From: Sphingomonas lenta
GTDB lineage: Bacteria > Pseudomonadota > Alphaproteobacteria > Sphingomonadales > Sphingomonadaceae
Reading direction: 5' to 3'
Length of the DNA stretch: 64,000 bases
Assembly: GCF_002288825.1 (NCBI RefSeq)
Contig: NZ_NSLI01000002.1
Span: 765,587 to 829,586, forward strand
Of this stretch, positions 48,906-58,348 are shown one piece after another (the stretch's first letter is position 1; each line of letters begins with the position of its first letter). The notes under the pieces were generated by a model that saw only the letters and a program-made list of their open reading frames with translations, was not told where the DNA came from and made no database searches. Made by a program: the position numbers and the translations under genes.

Positions 48906-51590
48906 TCAGAACCTCCCCCGCAGCCCAAGTCGTATGTAACGGTCGTTGATCTCGTAGCCGTTCACCGCGTCGCGGATGACGTTGTAGTTGATCTTGGCCG
49001 CGTCCTTGAAGAACAGGTTCGTAACCGACAGGCTGACCGTGACCGGCTTGATGATCTGGTACGAGATCGACGCGTCCACCTGCTCGTAGGGCGCGATGTA
49101 GTTCGCGCGCAGCACGTCCCCGCTGGACGTGAAGCTGTTCGCCGCGCGGCTGCGCCAGTTGTACGCGACCCGCGCCTGGAAGCCGCTCCGTTCGTAGAAC
49201 AGGACGCCGTTGAAGCTCTTCTTCGACAGGCCGATCACCGGCTGCCCGTCGGACGAGTCGGAGTCGACCAGCGTCGCGTTCACCTGCGTTCCGAAACCGG
49301 AGAGAAGGCCGGGCAGGAAGTCGAACGTCTGCTGGAGGTTGAACTCCAGCCCGCGGATCTTGGCGGTGCCGAGGTTGATCGGCAGCGTGCGCTGGATGGG
49401 CCCGAGCTGCTCGAACCCGGGGATGACCTCGACCCGGACCGTGCGCGCGACCTGGTCCTGGATGTCCTTCTGGAACGCCGCCAGGGAGATCAGGCCGCCG
49501 TTGCTGGGATAGTATTCCAGGCTGACGTCGTACTGGTCGGCGCGCGTCGGGTTCAGCGCGGCGTTTCCGCCCGTCGCGGTCAGCAGCACCTGGTCGACGA
49601 ACAGGTTGGGCGCGAGATCCTGGAGCCGCGCCCGCGCGATCACCTTGGAGGCGGCGAACCGCAGGGTCAGGTCGTCGCGCAGCAGAAACGCCAGGTTCGC
49701 CGCCGGCAGCCAATCGTCGTAGTTGTTCTTGTTCCGCTGCGGGATCGCGGTGGTCGACGTGCCGGTGAAGCTGTCCACCTTGAAGTCGGTCGCGACGTAG
49801 CGGACGCCGATGTTGCCTTTGAACGGCAGCGATCCGAGGTCGCCCTCGAAGTTCGCCCGGGCATAGGCCGCCATGGTCCGCTCGTTGATGTCGTAGTTGC
49901 GCGAGAGCCGGTCGCGTAACGGGTAGTTGAACGCCAGCAGCGTCGACTCCTCGAAGTCCTTGCCCTCAGCATAGGGGAAGGTGCGCAGGAACTCGGTCGG
50001 GAAGTTGCCCTGCGTGCCGGGGAAGCCGCCGGTCTCCGCCACGCCGAAATAGATGTCGGGCAGCGTCGCGATGTTCACGTTGCCGCCGCCGAGCCGCGAC
50101 TGGAAGTCGGTGAGCTTGGAGTTGAGGTCCGCGACGCGCAGGCCCGTCTGGATCGAGCGGAGCACGCCTCCTTGCGTCTCGAACGTGCCGTCCAGGCGGA
50201 ACGCGGTCTCGTTGGTGCGGACGAACTGCTGCCCCGCGGCGAAGTTGGTGCGCGTCGGGTAGGACGAGCGCGCGTTCGGGTCGAAGTCGGCGGGGAGCGT
50301 GATGTTTGGCACGTCGCCGGTGCGGTAGTCGTAGGAGATCACCAGCGGCCGCGAGCCCACCTCGAGCAGGTCCTGGCGGAAGTCGTAGTTGCCGATCGAG
50401 CGGCCCAGGTCCGCCTTGATCTTGACCGGCCCGTTGTCGAACTCGACGCCGCCGCCTGCCACGATCGAGGTGGTCGGCTCGCTGCGTTCGATGCCGCCGA
50501 CGCGCAGGCGCTGATTTCTAAGGGTGCCGGCCACGATGTAGTTGTCGACACTCGTGCCCGAGACGTAGACGGGCGCGTTCCCGCCGGTCTCCGTTGTCTG
50601 GAACGAGAAGTAGGCGGTGTCGCGCTCGGTCGTCAGCTTCGCGTAGAGCGCGTCGGCGTAAAGGGTCAGCGTGTCGGTCGCGGCGAACTTGACGGTGCCG
50701 CTGGCGCCGTAGCGCTCGCGTCCCACGTTGAAGAACTCGGACCGCACCACCTGCGGCACGAAGTCGTTGATGCCGTTCCCGTCGAAGTCGCGCCGCACGC
50801 CCACCGCGCCGCCCGTCTGCCACACACCGCGCGTGAACTGGCTCGACCCGATGTCGCGCTCGGACGCGGACAGGTTGACCGTCAGGCCGAGCCGGTCGTC
50901 GAGCAGCCGCACCGTCGCGAACACGGCCGCGTTGTAGCCGCGGCGCTCGGTGGCGAGGTTCGAGTCTGTGAGCTCGAAGTTGTAGCCGAAGGTGGGCTTC
51001 TTGTAGTCGAACGGATCGGGCGTCGTCATGCTGACGAAGCCCCCCAGCCCGCCCTCGATCTGGTCGGCGGTCGGCGACTTGAACACGGCCAGCCGGCTGA
51101 ACAGCGTGCTCGACAGCTGCTCGAGACCGGTGCTGCGCCCGGATGCGTCGCTGCCGGTCGCCCCTACCGAGATGCCGAGGTTCGAGCGGCCGTTCAGCTC
51201 GACGCGCACCTGGCTCAGGCCGCGGATCGCGATCTGCGCGCCCTCGCCGAAGTTGCGCTCGATCTGGACGCCGGGAACGCGCTGTAGCGACTCGGCTACG
51301 TTGGCGTCGGGCAGCTTGCCGATGTCCTCGGCCGAGACGATGTCGACGACCTGGTCGGCGTCGCGCTTGAGCTGGCTCGACTCGGCGATGGAGGCCCGGA
51401 TGCCGGTCACGACGATGTCGGAGCCCGCCGTCGTCTGGGCCGGGGCGGTCGCGGGGTCGGTGGAGCCGGACGGCGCGGGCGCACCGCTCTGCGCGAGCGC
51501 CGGCGTCGCGATCAGCGCACCCAGTGCGCAAGCCGTCAGCAGCGCCGGTCGTGCAACGCCGCCGACGATCCGCCCCGAGTCGATGCCCAT
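48906..51590 (-). CDS. TonB-dependent receptor of the uronate locus
   Basis: An 894-residue outer-membrane receptor started at ATG 51590 (MGIDSGRIVGG), which follows an AGAGGA site and gives a signal peptide ending near ALAQ. The longer frame to 51653 would put the palindromic operator inside the gene. Plug motifs DIVVTGIRASIAESSQLKRDADQVVDIVSAEDIG and VPGVQIERNFGEGAQIAIRGL are clear, and the C-terminus is GLRGRF. It leads the five-gene operon with GH105, symporter, Tat protein and lyase. Its likely cargo is an acidic oligosaccharide. Confidence 0.92.
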   Translation of the reverse strand: MGIDSGRIVGGVARPALLTACALGALIATPALAQSGAPAPSGSTDPATAPAQTTAGSDIVVTGIRASIAESSQLKRDADQVVDIVSAEDIGKLPDANVAESLQRVPGVQIERNFGEGAQIAIRGLSQVRVELNGRSNLGISVGATGSDASGRSTGLEQLSSTLFSRLAVFKSPTADQIEGGLGGFVSMTTPDPFDYKKPTFGYNFELTDSNLATERRGYNAAVFATVRLLDDRLGLTVNLSASERDIGSSQFTRGVWQTGGAVGVRRDFDGNGINDFVPQVVRSEFFNVGRERYGASGTVKFAATDTLTLYADALYAKLTTERDTAYFSFQTTETGGNAPVYVSGTSVDNYIVAGTLRNQRLRVGGIERSEPTTSIVAGGGVEFDNGPVKIKADLGRSIGNYDFRQDLLEVGSRPLVISYDYRTGDVPNITLPADFDPNARSSYPTRTNFAAGQQFVRTNETAFRLDGTFETQGGVLRSIQTGLRVADLNSKLTDFQSRLGGGNVNIATLPDIYFGVAETGGFPGTQGNFPTEFLRTFPYAEGKDFEESTLLAFNYPLRDRLSRNYDINERTMAAYARANFEGDLGSLPFKGNIGVRYVATDFKVDSFTGTSTTAIPQRNKNNYDDWLPAANLAFLLRDDLTLRFAASKVIARARLQDLAPNLFVDQVLLTATGGNAALNPTRADQYDVSLEYYPSNGGLISLAAFQKDIQDQVARTVRVEVIPGFEQLGPIQRTLPINLGTAKIRGLEFNLQQTFDFLPGLLSGFGTQVNATLVDSDSSDGQPVIGLSKKSFNGVLFYERSGFQARVAYNWRSRAANSFTSSGDVLRANYIAPYEQVDASISYQIIKPVTVSLSVTNLFFKDAAKINYNVIRDAVNGYEINDRYIRLGLRGRF

Positions 51591-51643
51591 CAGATCCTCT
51601 CCTACTTGCCGGCCGATGAACTCGGCTCCTTGCGCATTTGGTA

Positions 51644-51660
51644 AGGTCATCATATGACCT
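51644..51660. promoter_or_regulatory. palindromic GntR-type operator between the two uronate operons
   Basis: AGGTCAT-CAT-ATGACCT is a perfect 7+7 inverted repeat with a 3-base spacer. It lies 54 bases before the receptor start and 58 before the gntR start, so one dimer could control both operons. The form suits FadR-subfamily regulators, whose sites have a GT...AC core. Confidence 0.65.
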
Positions 51661-51717
51661 GTTCAGCGGATGACAAGCCTGAAAATTTCCGCTAACCGAT
51701 CGGGGAGAGAGGACGCC

Positions 51718-52476
51718 ATGGAGCAGAGAATGCAGATCAGGATGCCGGCCCGGCGCTCGCTCGCTTCCGAACTGGTGGAACAGCTGCGGGGCCAGATCGA
51801 GGCCGGCGTGCTCGCGCCGGGCGACAAGATCCCGACCGAGCGCGAGCTGGTGGAGGACTCGGGCGTGAGCCGCACCGTGGTTCGTGAAGCCATCGCGCGC
51901 CTCGCGGCCGAGGGCATGGTGGAGCCGCGCCAGGGTTCCGGCGTGTTCGTGACCGAGCCCCCTCCCCCCGCCTTCCAGGTCACGCACGGCGAGCTGGGCG
52001 ACCTGATCGAGGTATGCCGGCTCCTGGAGCTGCGACTCGCCGTCGAGACGGAGATGGCCGGCCTCGCCGCGGAGCGCCGAAGCGAGACGGATGTTGCCGA
52101 GATGCAGGGCTTGGTGAGCCGGATCGCGGCGGACATCGCCGATCGCGGCGACGGTACGGAAGCCGACGAGGCGCTCCATCTCACGATCGCGCGTGCGTCG
52201 GGCAACCAGTATTTCGTCCGCTTCCTCGAGTTCCTCGGCACGCGCCTCGTTCCCCGCCGCGGCCTGGTGACGGACGAGTCCCCGGAGGAGCGCCGCGACT
52301 ACCTTACCGCCGTGCACGACGAGCACCGCGCGCTGGTCGACGCGATCGCGCGCAAGGACGCGGATGCGGCCCGCCAGGCGGCACGCCGTCACCTGGAGCA
52401 CGGCCGCGGTAAGCTCGAGCGGTTCATCGAGCGCCAGCGCGGCGCCGACAAGCCGGCCCGCCGCCCTCGTGGCTAG
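51718..52476 (+). CDS. GntR/FadR-family transcriptional regulator
   Basis: A 252-residue regulator started at ATG 51718 after GAGAGAGG; an upstream in-frame start at 51670 would lie beside the operator. The N-terminal winged helix is LASELVEQLRGQIEAGVLAPGDKIPTERELVEDSGVSRTVVREAIARLAAEGMV. The C-terminal FCD domain has LIEVCRLLELRLAVETEM and EHRALVDAIARKDADAARQAARRHLE. FCD regulators of this type often respond to uronates or their catabolites. It heads the catabolic operon and overlaps the ROK gene by eight bases. Confidence 0.9.
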   Translation: MEQRMQIRMPARRSLASELVEQLRGQIEAGVLAPGDKIPTERELVEDSGVSRTVVREAIARLAAEGMVEPRQGSGVFVTEPPPPAFQVTHGELGDLIEVCRLLELRLAVETEMAGLAAERRSETDVAEMQGLVSRIAADIADRGDGTEADEALHLTIARASGNQYFVRFLEFLGTRLVPRRGLVTDESPEERRDYLTAVHDEHRALVDAIARKDADAARQAARRHLEHGRGKLERFIERQRGADKPARRPRG

Positions 52477-53416
52477 CGACATCGGCTCATGGCCCCTCGT
52501 CGCCGGCGTCGAGCTCGGTGGGACGAAGAGCATCGCGGTGCTCGTCAGGGGACCGGTGATCGAGGAGCGCTTCGAGATCCCGACCATCGGTCCCGACGAG
52601 ACGCTGCCGGTACTCGCCGACTGGCTGCTGGCGCAGCAGGCGCGCGGCGCCCGGCCCGTGGCGTTGGGTATTGGTAGCTTCGGTCCACTCGGCCTTGACC
52701 GTGGCGCAGCCAATTACGCCACGCTCGGCGCCACTCCCAAGTTCGGCTGGGCCGGCACCGACGTGCTCGCTCCATTCGCCCGCTTGGGCGTCGTAGCAAC
52801 CGCGCTCGACACGGACGTGAACGCGGCGGCCCTCGCCGAAGCTACCTGGGGCGCGGCACGCAACGCCAGGGTGAGCGCCTACCTCACCATCGGCACGGGC
52901 GTGGGCGTCGGCATCGTGAGCCGATCCGATGACGGGCTGCACCGGATCGCGTCGGAGCTCGGGCATGCGCGCGTGCGGCGCAACGACGACGCGTTCCCCG
53001 GCGTCTGTCCGTTTCACGGCGATTGCGTTGAAGGACTGGCGTCCGGCCCCGCGATCTCGATGCGAACTGGGCGGGCCGCCGGCTCGTTCGATCCGGCAGA
53101 TCCCGTGTGGGACGACGTTGCCCGCGAGATCGGGGAGCTGCTGTCGATCATCACGCTCGCGGTCTCGCCGGATGTCATCGTCGTTGGCGGCGGCGTGGGC
53201 CTGTCGTCGAGCTTCCCGCGCCGGGCCGTCGTAGAGGCCGCCGAACGGCGGCTCGGAGGCTACCTGCCGGGCGGGCGCAGCGTAAGCGATCTGGTGACAT
53301 GGGCGTCGTTCGGGGCGGACACGGGGCCGATTGGCGCGGCCGCACTCGCCTATACCGCCCTGCCCTCATCTCCCGAGCCGCGCGGCATCATGCAGGCGCA
53401 AGTCGCCGCGGCCTGA
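52469..53416 (+). CDS. ROK-family sugar kinase of the uronate locus
   Basis: A 315-residue kinase, started at GTG 52469 inside the end of gntR; the frame is open further but unlike protein. VAGVELGGTKSIAVLV binds phosphate, and SELGHARVRRNDDAFPGVCPFHGDCVEGLASGPA carries the zinc-site residues of the fructokinase/mannokinase branch. It resembles the kinase at 22.5 kb in motif order. In a uronate pathway a hexose kinase is not needed for KDPG formation, so it may act on a neutral sugar released from the same polymer. Confidence 0.85.
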   Translation: MASDIGSWPLVAGVELGGTKSIAVLVRGPVIEERFEIPTIGPDETLPVLADWLLAQQARGARPVALGIGSFGPLGLDRGAANYATLGATPKFGWAGTDVLAPFARLGVVATALDTDVNAAALAEATWGAARNARVSAYLTIGTGVGVGIVSRSDDGLHRIASELGHARVRRNDDAFPGVCPFHGDCVEGLASGPAISMRTGRAAGSFDPADPVWDDVAREIGELLSIITLAVSPDVIVVGGGVGLSSSFPRRAVVEAAERRLGGYLPGGRSVSDLVTWASFGADTGPIGAAALAYTALPSSPEPRGIMQAQVAAA

Positions 53417-53434
53417 CTCTCACCCGGAGCCGAT

Positions 53435-54274
53435 ATGTTCGACCGCACCTACTACGCCACGCATCCCGATATGATGGAGTGCGTCTCCAACGAGAGCTTG
53501 CGCGACCGCTACCTCATCCCCGGCCTGTTCCGGCCGGGCGAGTGCGTGCTCAACTACACGCACGCCGACCGCTTCGTGATCGGCGGCGTCGCCGTCGCGG
53601 GCGGGCCGGTGAAGCTGCCCGCGCAGACCGAGCCGGCGTCGGCGGCCGGCCACCCTTTCCTCGAGCGCCGCGAGATGGCGGTGGTGAACGTCGGCCAAGC
53701 GGAAGGCGCGGTCACCGTCGACGGCGAGCGCTTCACGCTAGCAAACAAGGACTGCCTCTACGTCACCATGGGCGCGGCCGACGTGACGTTCGAGGGCGAG
53801 GGCGCGCGCTTCTACCTCGCGTCCTGTCCGGCACATAAGGCGTTCAGCACGCGCAAGCTCGGCATCGCCGACGCCAACGCGCTCGACCGGGGCAGCCTCG
53901 AAGAGTCAAACGAGCGCACCATCTACCAGCTTGTCATCCCCGGCGTGTGCGAGTCCGCGCAGCTCGTCATGGGCCTGACGGTGCTCAAGCCCGGCAGCGT
54001 GTGGAACACCATGCCGCCGCACGTCCATGAGCGCCGCTCGGAGATCTACTTCTACTTCGACCTCGCGGGCGAGAAGGACCGCGTCATGCACTTCATGGGC
54101 GAGGGCGAGGCGATGCGGCACATCGTCATGGCGAACGAGGAGGCGGTTATCAGCCCGCCCTGGTCGATCCACATGGGCGCGGGCACCAAGGCCTATGCGT
54201 TTATCTGGGCCATGGCGGGCGAGAACCAGGACTATACCGACATGAACGTCCTCGACATCTGCCAGCTCGCATGA
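53435..54274 (+). CDS. kduI: 5-dehydro-4-deoxy-D-glucuronate isomerase
   Basis: A 279-residue cytoplasmic cupin isomerase that converts 5-keto-4-deoxyuronate to 3-deoxy-D-glycero-2,5-hexodiulosonate. The family signature [19 protein letters not shown] (zinc ligands) is at about 190-208, and [38 protein letters not shown] closes the cupin. The length is standard (278 in E. coli). It follows the ROK gene after 18 bases and overlaps kduD by four bases. Confidence 0.95.
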   Translation: MFDRTYYATHPDMMECVSNESLRDRYLIPGLFRPGECVLNYTHADRFVIGGVAVAGGPVKLPAQTEPASAAGHPFLERREMAVVNVGQAEGAVTVDGERFTLANKDCLYVTMGAADVTFEGEGARFYLASCPAHKAFSTRKLGIADANALDRGSLEESNERTIYQLVIPGVCESAQLVMGLTVLKPGSVWNTMPPHVHERRSEIYFYFDLAGEKDRVMHFMGEGEAMRHIVMANEEAVISPPWSIHMGAGTKAYAFIWAMAGENQDYTDMNVLDICQLA

Positions 54275-55023
54275 ACCCGTTCGACCTCTCGGGCAAAGTC
54301 GCGGTCGTCACGGGCGCCAACACCGGCATCGGCCAAGCGCTCGCGCTGGCGCTGGCGGGGGCGGGAGCTGACGTGGCCGCCGTGGGCCGCTCGCCCGCGG
54401 ACGAGACGGTGGCGCAGGTGCGAGCACTGGGCCGCCGGGCCGCGTTCGTGGCGGCCGACCTGTCCACGATCGAGCCCGTCGGCCGCGTGGTGGACGAGAC
54501 GCTGGAGAAGCTCGGCCGGCTCGACGTGCTGGTCAACAACGCCGGCATCATCCGGCGCGCGGACGCGGTCGACTTTACGGAGGAGGACTGGGACGCGGTG
54601 GTCGACACCAATCTCAAGTCCGTCTTCTTCCTGACGCAGGCGGCGGGCCGCCACATGCTGGCCCGGGGTTCGGGCAAGGTGATCAACATCGCCTCCATGC
54701 TCACCTTCCAGGGCGGCATCCGCGTGCCGAGCTACACCGCGTCCAAGTCGGGCGTGGGCGGGCTGACCAAGCTGCTCGCGAACGAATGGGCGGCGCGCGG
54801 CGTGCAGGTGAACGCCATCGCGCCGGGCTATATCGCCACCAACAACACCGCAGCACTTCAGGCCGACGAGGTGCGCAACAAGGCCATCCTCGACCGCATC
54901 CCCGCCGGGCGCTGGGGCGATCCGTCCGATCTGGGCGGTGCGGCCGTGTTCCTGGCGTCGCCCGCGTCCGACTACGTCAACGGCCATATCCTGGCGGTCG
55001 ACGGCGGCTGGCTGGCGCGCTGA
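54271..55023 (+). CDS. kduD: 2-dehydro-3-deoxy-D-gluconate 5-dehydrogenase (SDR)
   Basis: A 250-residue short-chain dehydrogenase that reduces the KduI product to 2-keto-3-deoxygluconate with NAD(P)H. The motifs are [13 protein letters not shown] (cofactor), NNAG in the middle, and the catalytic pair Y155-x-x-x-K159 (YTASKSG). The N-terminal [17 protein letters not shown] is typical of KduD. It overlaps kduI (ATGA) and kdgK (TGATG). Confidence 0.93.
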   Translation: MNPFDLSGKVAVVTGANTGIGQALALALAGAGADVAAVGRSPADETVAQVRALGRRAAFVAADLSTIEPVGRVVDETLEKLGRLDVLVNNAGIIRRADAVDFTEEDWDAVVDTNLKSVFFLTQAAGRHMLARGSGKVINIASMLTFQGGIRVPSYTASKSGVGGLTKLLANEWAARGVQVNAIAPGYIATNNTAALQADEVRNKAILDRIPAGRWGDPSDLGGAAVFLASPASDYVNGHILAVDGGWLAR

Positions 55024-56060
55024 TGCCTGTCCCGAGCCCAGTCGAGGGAGGACGATTCGTAGCGTTCGGTGAGGTTATGCTCCGGCTGTCCCCGCCAGGG
55101 CGCGAGCTCCTGCTCCAGCGGCCGCAGCTCGACGTCTGGGTCGCGGGCGCGGAGGCGAACGTAGCGGTTCAGCTCGCCCGCCTTGGTCACGACGTGGGCG
55201 TCGCGACCCGGCTTCCTGACAATGATCTCGGCCGCGCTGCACTCACCTTTCTGCGAGGCAACGGTGTGGACGTGCGCGGCGTGGCGGCGGGCGGCGAACG
55301 CATGGGTCTCTACTTCGTGACCTCGGGCGCGGGTATGCGCGCGACGGAGGTCATCTACGACCGAGCGGGCTCCGCGTTCGCTGAGGCCGATCCTGACGAC
55401 TGGGACTGGGACGCGATCCTGAGCGGGGCCGACCGGCTGCACCTGTCAGGCATCACTCCAGCGCTAGGTCCTGGCCCCGCCCGCGCCGCCTTCACCGCGG
55501 CGAAGGCGGCGATCGCACGCGGCGTGCCGCTGTCGTTCGACGGCAACTGGCGCGGCAAGCTGTGGGCGCGGTGGGACGGGAACCCCCGCGCGATCCTGTC
55601 GGAGCTGGTCGGCCACGCCGACGTCCTGTTCGGGAACCACCGCGACGTGGCGCTGCTCCTCGGCAGCGACGATTTCGGCGGCGAGGGCGAGGAACGCCGA
55701 CGCGCCGCGGCCGAGGCCGCCTTCGACGCATTCCCGCGGCTCCGGCTGATCGCCTCGACCGCCCGTCATGTCGAGCACGCCGACCGCCACCGGCTGTCCG
55801 CGCGCGTCGACGAGCGCGACGGCGCGGCTCAGACCGCAGAGATGACGCTGGCCGGCATCATCGACCGGATTGGCGGCGGCGACGCCTTCGCCGCGGGCGT
55901 GCTCCACGCGCTTCGCTGCGGTGGAGACCGGGACGCGATGGCGCGGACGGGGCTCGCGCTCGCGGCGCTGAAGCATTCACTTCCAGGCGATGCCGGCCTG
56001 TTCCGCCAAGCGGACCTAGACGCGTTCATGTCGGGCGGAAGCACAGATGTGAGGCGTTGA
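55023..56060 (+). CDS. kdgK: 2-dehydro-3-deoxygluconokinase (PfkB family)
   Basis: A 345-residue kinase making 2-keto-3-deoxy-6-phosphogluconate. The start ATG 55023 overlaps the kduD stop; the longer frame reads through kduD. PfkB features: FGEVMLRLSPPG at the start, AGAEANVAVQLARLG (first motif) and IGGGDAFAAGVLHAL with catalytic D287. No KDPG aldolase follows, so that enzyme must be elsewhere. It is the last gene of the operon. Confidence 0.92.
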   Translation: MPVPSPVEGGRFVAFGEVMLRLSPPGRELLLQRPQLDVWVAGAEANVAVQLARLGHDVGVATRLPDNDLGRAALTFLRGNGVDVRGVAAGGERMGLYFVTSGAGMRATEVIYDRAGSAFAEADPDDWDWDAILSGADRLHLSGITPALGPGPARAAFTAAKAAIARGVPLSFDGNWRGKLWARWDGNPRAILSELVGHADVLFGNHRDVALLLGSDDFGGEGEERRRAAAEAAFDAFPRLRLIASTARHVEHADRHRLSARVDERDGAAQTAEMTLAGIIDRIGGGDAFAAGVLHALRCGGDRDAMARTGLALAALKHSLPGDAGLFRQADLDAFMSGGSTDVRR

Positions 56061-56237
56061 CCCACATTCCGCCACTCAGCTGATTGTAGCGCCGCTTCCG
56101 GATCTGCCGTCCGTTAAGCTCCGATGGTGGAGTGCTCGCAGATCGGCCGCTTGCTCTCGCTTGTACGTTGCTGGCGTTGTCCGACCCAGGATGTTGTCGG
56201 ATCGCCTAGTTATGTTGGCTGTGTTACACAGCGCGCC

Positions 56238-57431
56238 ATGGGCGGGATCACGGCAGAAGTGGACGGGTTTGCCGGGCTGAATGAGCCGGAAGTCGGCATG
56301 CTGCCGGGGAGAGATGACTGGTGCGAGGCGGGCCGCCTATCGGCACTCACAGAATACCAGATCTTGGACACTGCGGCCGAGCCGAGTTTCAACGACGCCG
56401 TGCTAGTCGCGGCCCAGCTCTGCGATGCTCCGATCGCACTCGTGTCGCTCGTGGACGAGCAGCGGCAGTGGTTCAAAGCGGCGGTTGGTTTGACGATGTC
56501 GGAGACGCCCCGCGACATCTCGTTCTGCGGGCACGCGATCCGAGAACCTGACCTGTTCATCGTCGAAGACGCAGCGTCGGACCTGCGTTTCGTCGACAAC
56601 CCGCTCGTGACCGGCGAGCCGTTCATTCGCTTCTACGCAGGTGCACCGCTGGTCACCTCTGAGGGGTTTGCAATCGGTACGATCTGCGTTCTCGATCATC
56701 GCCCTCGCACGTTGTCCGAAGGACAGCGCGTAGCCCTGACGGCGCTGGCACGTCAGGTCGTGGCACAGCTGGACCTTCGCCGCTTGCTTGCTCGGCATGA
56801 GGAAGGTGAGGAGCACCGACGCCTACTCACGGGCGAGCTAGAGCATCGGATCAAGAATACATTATCTGTAGTCCAGGCCATCGTGTCGCAGACGCTACGC
56901 ACCGCGACCACACCGGCCGGCGCACGCGATGCGATTTCCGCGCGGCTGGTCACACTCGGCCGCGCGCACGATCTGCTGACGCAGGCAAGCTGGACCGCTG
57001 CTCCCATAGATGCACTCGTGAAGGGCGCGGTGGGCGACTATGGTGAGGATAGCGGCCGCATTCGTGTGTCCGGTCCCGGAGTTCGGCTGAATGCCCGCGC
57101 GGCACTGGCGATCTCCATGGCGCTGCACGAGCTCGCGACAAACGCTGCTAAGTACGGTGCGCTGTCGAACGAGGCTGGCCATATCGAGATCAGCTGGCGA
57201 GTGGACCAGAGCCGCACACCCGCTATCCTCGAGTTTGTCTGGCAGGAGGCTGGCGGTCCGCCTGTGAGTGCCCCTACTCGCAAGGGCTTCGGCACGCGAC
57301 TGATCGAGACCAGCCTAACCCGTGACCTTGGCCGCGGCCGGATCGAGTATCTGCCCGCCGGTGTGCGGTGGAGTGTCAGCGCCAACCTAGCCAATGTGCA
57401 GGAGCCATCCACAATCGGCTCGGAGGTCTAA
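56238..57431 (+). CDS. GAF-domain HWE-type sensor histidine kinase
   Basis: A 397-residue cytoplasmic kinase, started at ATG 56238; the frame is open to 56124 but that part is not protein-like. A GAF domain (about 30-185; FNDAVLVAAQLCDAPIALVSLVDEQRQWFKA ... ISFCGHAI ... APLVTSEGFAIGTICVLD) is followed by the HWE/HisKA_2 phosphoacceptor H203 in ELEHRIKNTLSVVQAIVSQTL and the ATPase N-box ALHELATNAAKYGALS. It has no membrane segments. A single-domain receiver follows 35 bases later and is its likely partner. Confidence 0.9.
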   Translation: MGGITAEVDGFAGLNEPEVGMLPGRDDWCEAGRLSALTEYQILDTAAEPSFNDAVLVAAQLCDAPIALVSLVDEQRQWFKAAVGLTMSETPRDISFCGHAIREPDLFIVEDAASDLRFVDNPLVTGEPFIRFYAGAPLVTSEGFAIGTICVLDHRPRTLSEGQRVALTALARQVVAQLDLRRLLARHEEGEEHRRLLTGELEHRIKNTLSVVQAIVSQTLRTATTPAGARDAISARLVTLGRAHDLLTQASWTAAPIDALVKGAVGDYGEDSGRIRVSGPGVRLNARAALAISMALHELATNAAKYGALSNEAGHIEISWRVDQSRTPAILEFVWQEAGGPPVSAPTRKGFGTRLIETSLTRDLGRGRIEYLPAGVRWSVSANLANVQEPSTIGSEV

Positions 57432-57466
57432 CGGAACAAGCGGAAACTCCTGCCTGTTCGGACCGG

Positions 57467-57868
57467 GTGAATGACACCGCCCAAACACCGCCCACGGTTC
57501 TCGTCGTCGACGACGAGCCTATCATACGTCTCGATGCTGTCGCGATCGTTGAAGACGCAGGCTTTCTGGCATTGGAAGCAGCCGATGCCGAAGAAGCACT
57601 GGAGATGATGTCCGCACACCCGGACATCTCAGTGCTCTTCACCGACATCAACATGCCTGGTCCGCTTGACGGGCTTCAGCTTGCGCGCCGTGTCCATGAG
57701 AACTGGCCCGCGGTGCACCTCGTGATCACATCTGGCAGGGTTGACCCGGACCCTGATCAGATTCCCGATCACGGCCACTTTGTCGCTAAACCGTACCAAC
57801 CAGCGGCGGTAGTCGCATTGCTTCGGTCTCTCTGTAGTAGGAGCGGGTCACTTCGTCGGCTACCCTGA
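57467..57868 (+). CDS. single-domain response regulator
   Basis: A 133-residue receiver started at GTG 57467. The acidic pocket VVDDEP, the phosphoacceptor D60 (FTDINMPG) and the conserved Lys (VAKPYQP) are present. There is no output domain. FTDINMP-type receivers commonly pair with HWE kinases in alphaproteobacteria. The gene follows the kinase and probably shares its transcript; the downstream target is not visible. Confidence 0.88.
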   Translation: MNDTAQTPPTVLVVDDEPIIRLDAVAIVEDAGFLALEAADAEEALEMMSAHPDISVLFTDINMPGPLDGLQLARRVHENWPAVHLVITSGRVDPDPDQIPDHGHFVAKPYQPAAVVALLRSLCSRSGSLRRLP

Positions 57869-57966
57869 AATCTAGTGTAAGCCGCTCAAGGGAAATGCCT
57901 CAAGATGAGGCGAAGACCACCGCTGAGGCGCGCCATTTGGCCCGGAGACCCGCACCGGGCGCCGGA

Positions 57967-58167
57967 TTAACACAGCGCTTGGGTAGGATTTGTTCCCGTG
58001 TACGATTTACGCAGCACTCCCCGGCGATGATAGACGGCGAGCCACTCGGCCAGCTCTGCTGTCCAGTCATCGCTAAAGATCAGGTAACGAGTCGACAATG
58101 CGCCTGAGACCCACAATTGGGCATTCAACCTTTCTCGGGCACCTTCCATTAGCAAACGTCTGTTCAT
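57967..58167 (-). CDS. possible small protein, unknown
   Basis: A 66-residue frame (MNRRLLMEGARERLNAQL...) whose middle part, SGALSTRYLIFSDDWTAELAEWLAVYHRRG, has a globular-looking mix of hydrophobic and charged residues. No ribosome site is seen. It may be a real small gene or a remnant. Confidence 0.3.
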   Translation of the reverse strand: MNRRLLMEGARERLNAQLWVSGALSTRYLIFSDDWTAELAEWLAVYHRRGVLRKSYTGTNPTQALC

Positions 58168-58348
58168 ACTAAGCGTTGCAAACGTCTGACGTGATGATTG
58201 CAGAACTTAGGGCGACGCGCCACCAGTAGTCCGGTCCGCTGCAGCGTCACTGATCACTCGAAACCGCGACCGTCACCAACAGCCGATGCAACTCGCGCGT
58301 CCCTCGATCCTGCACCTCGCATCTCAAGCTTTTGCATCCAAGAGTCAC

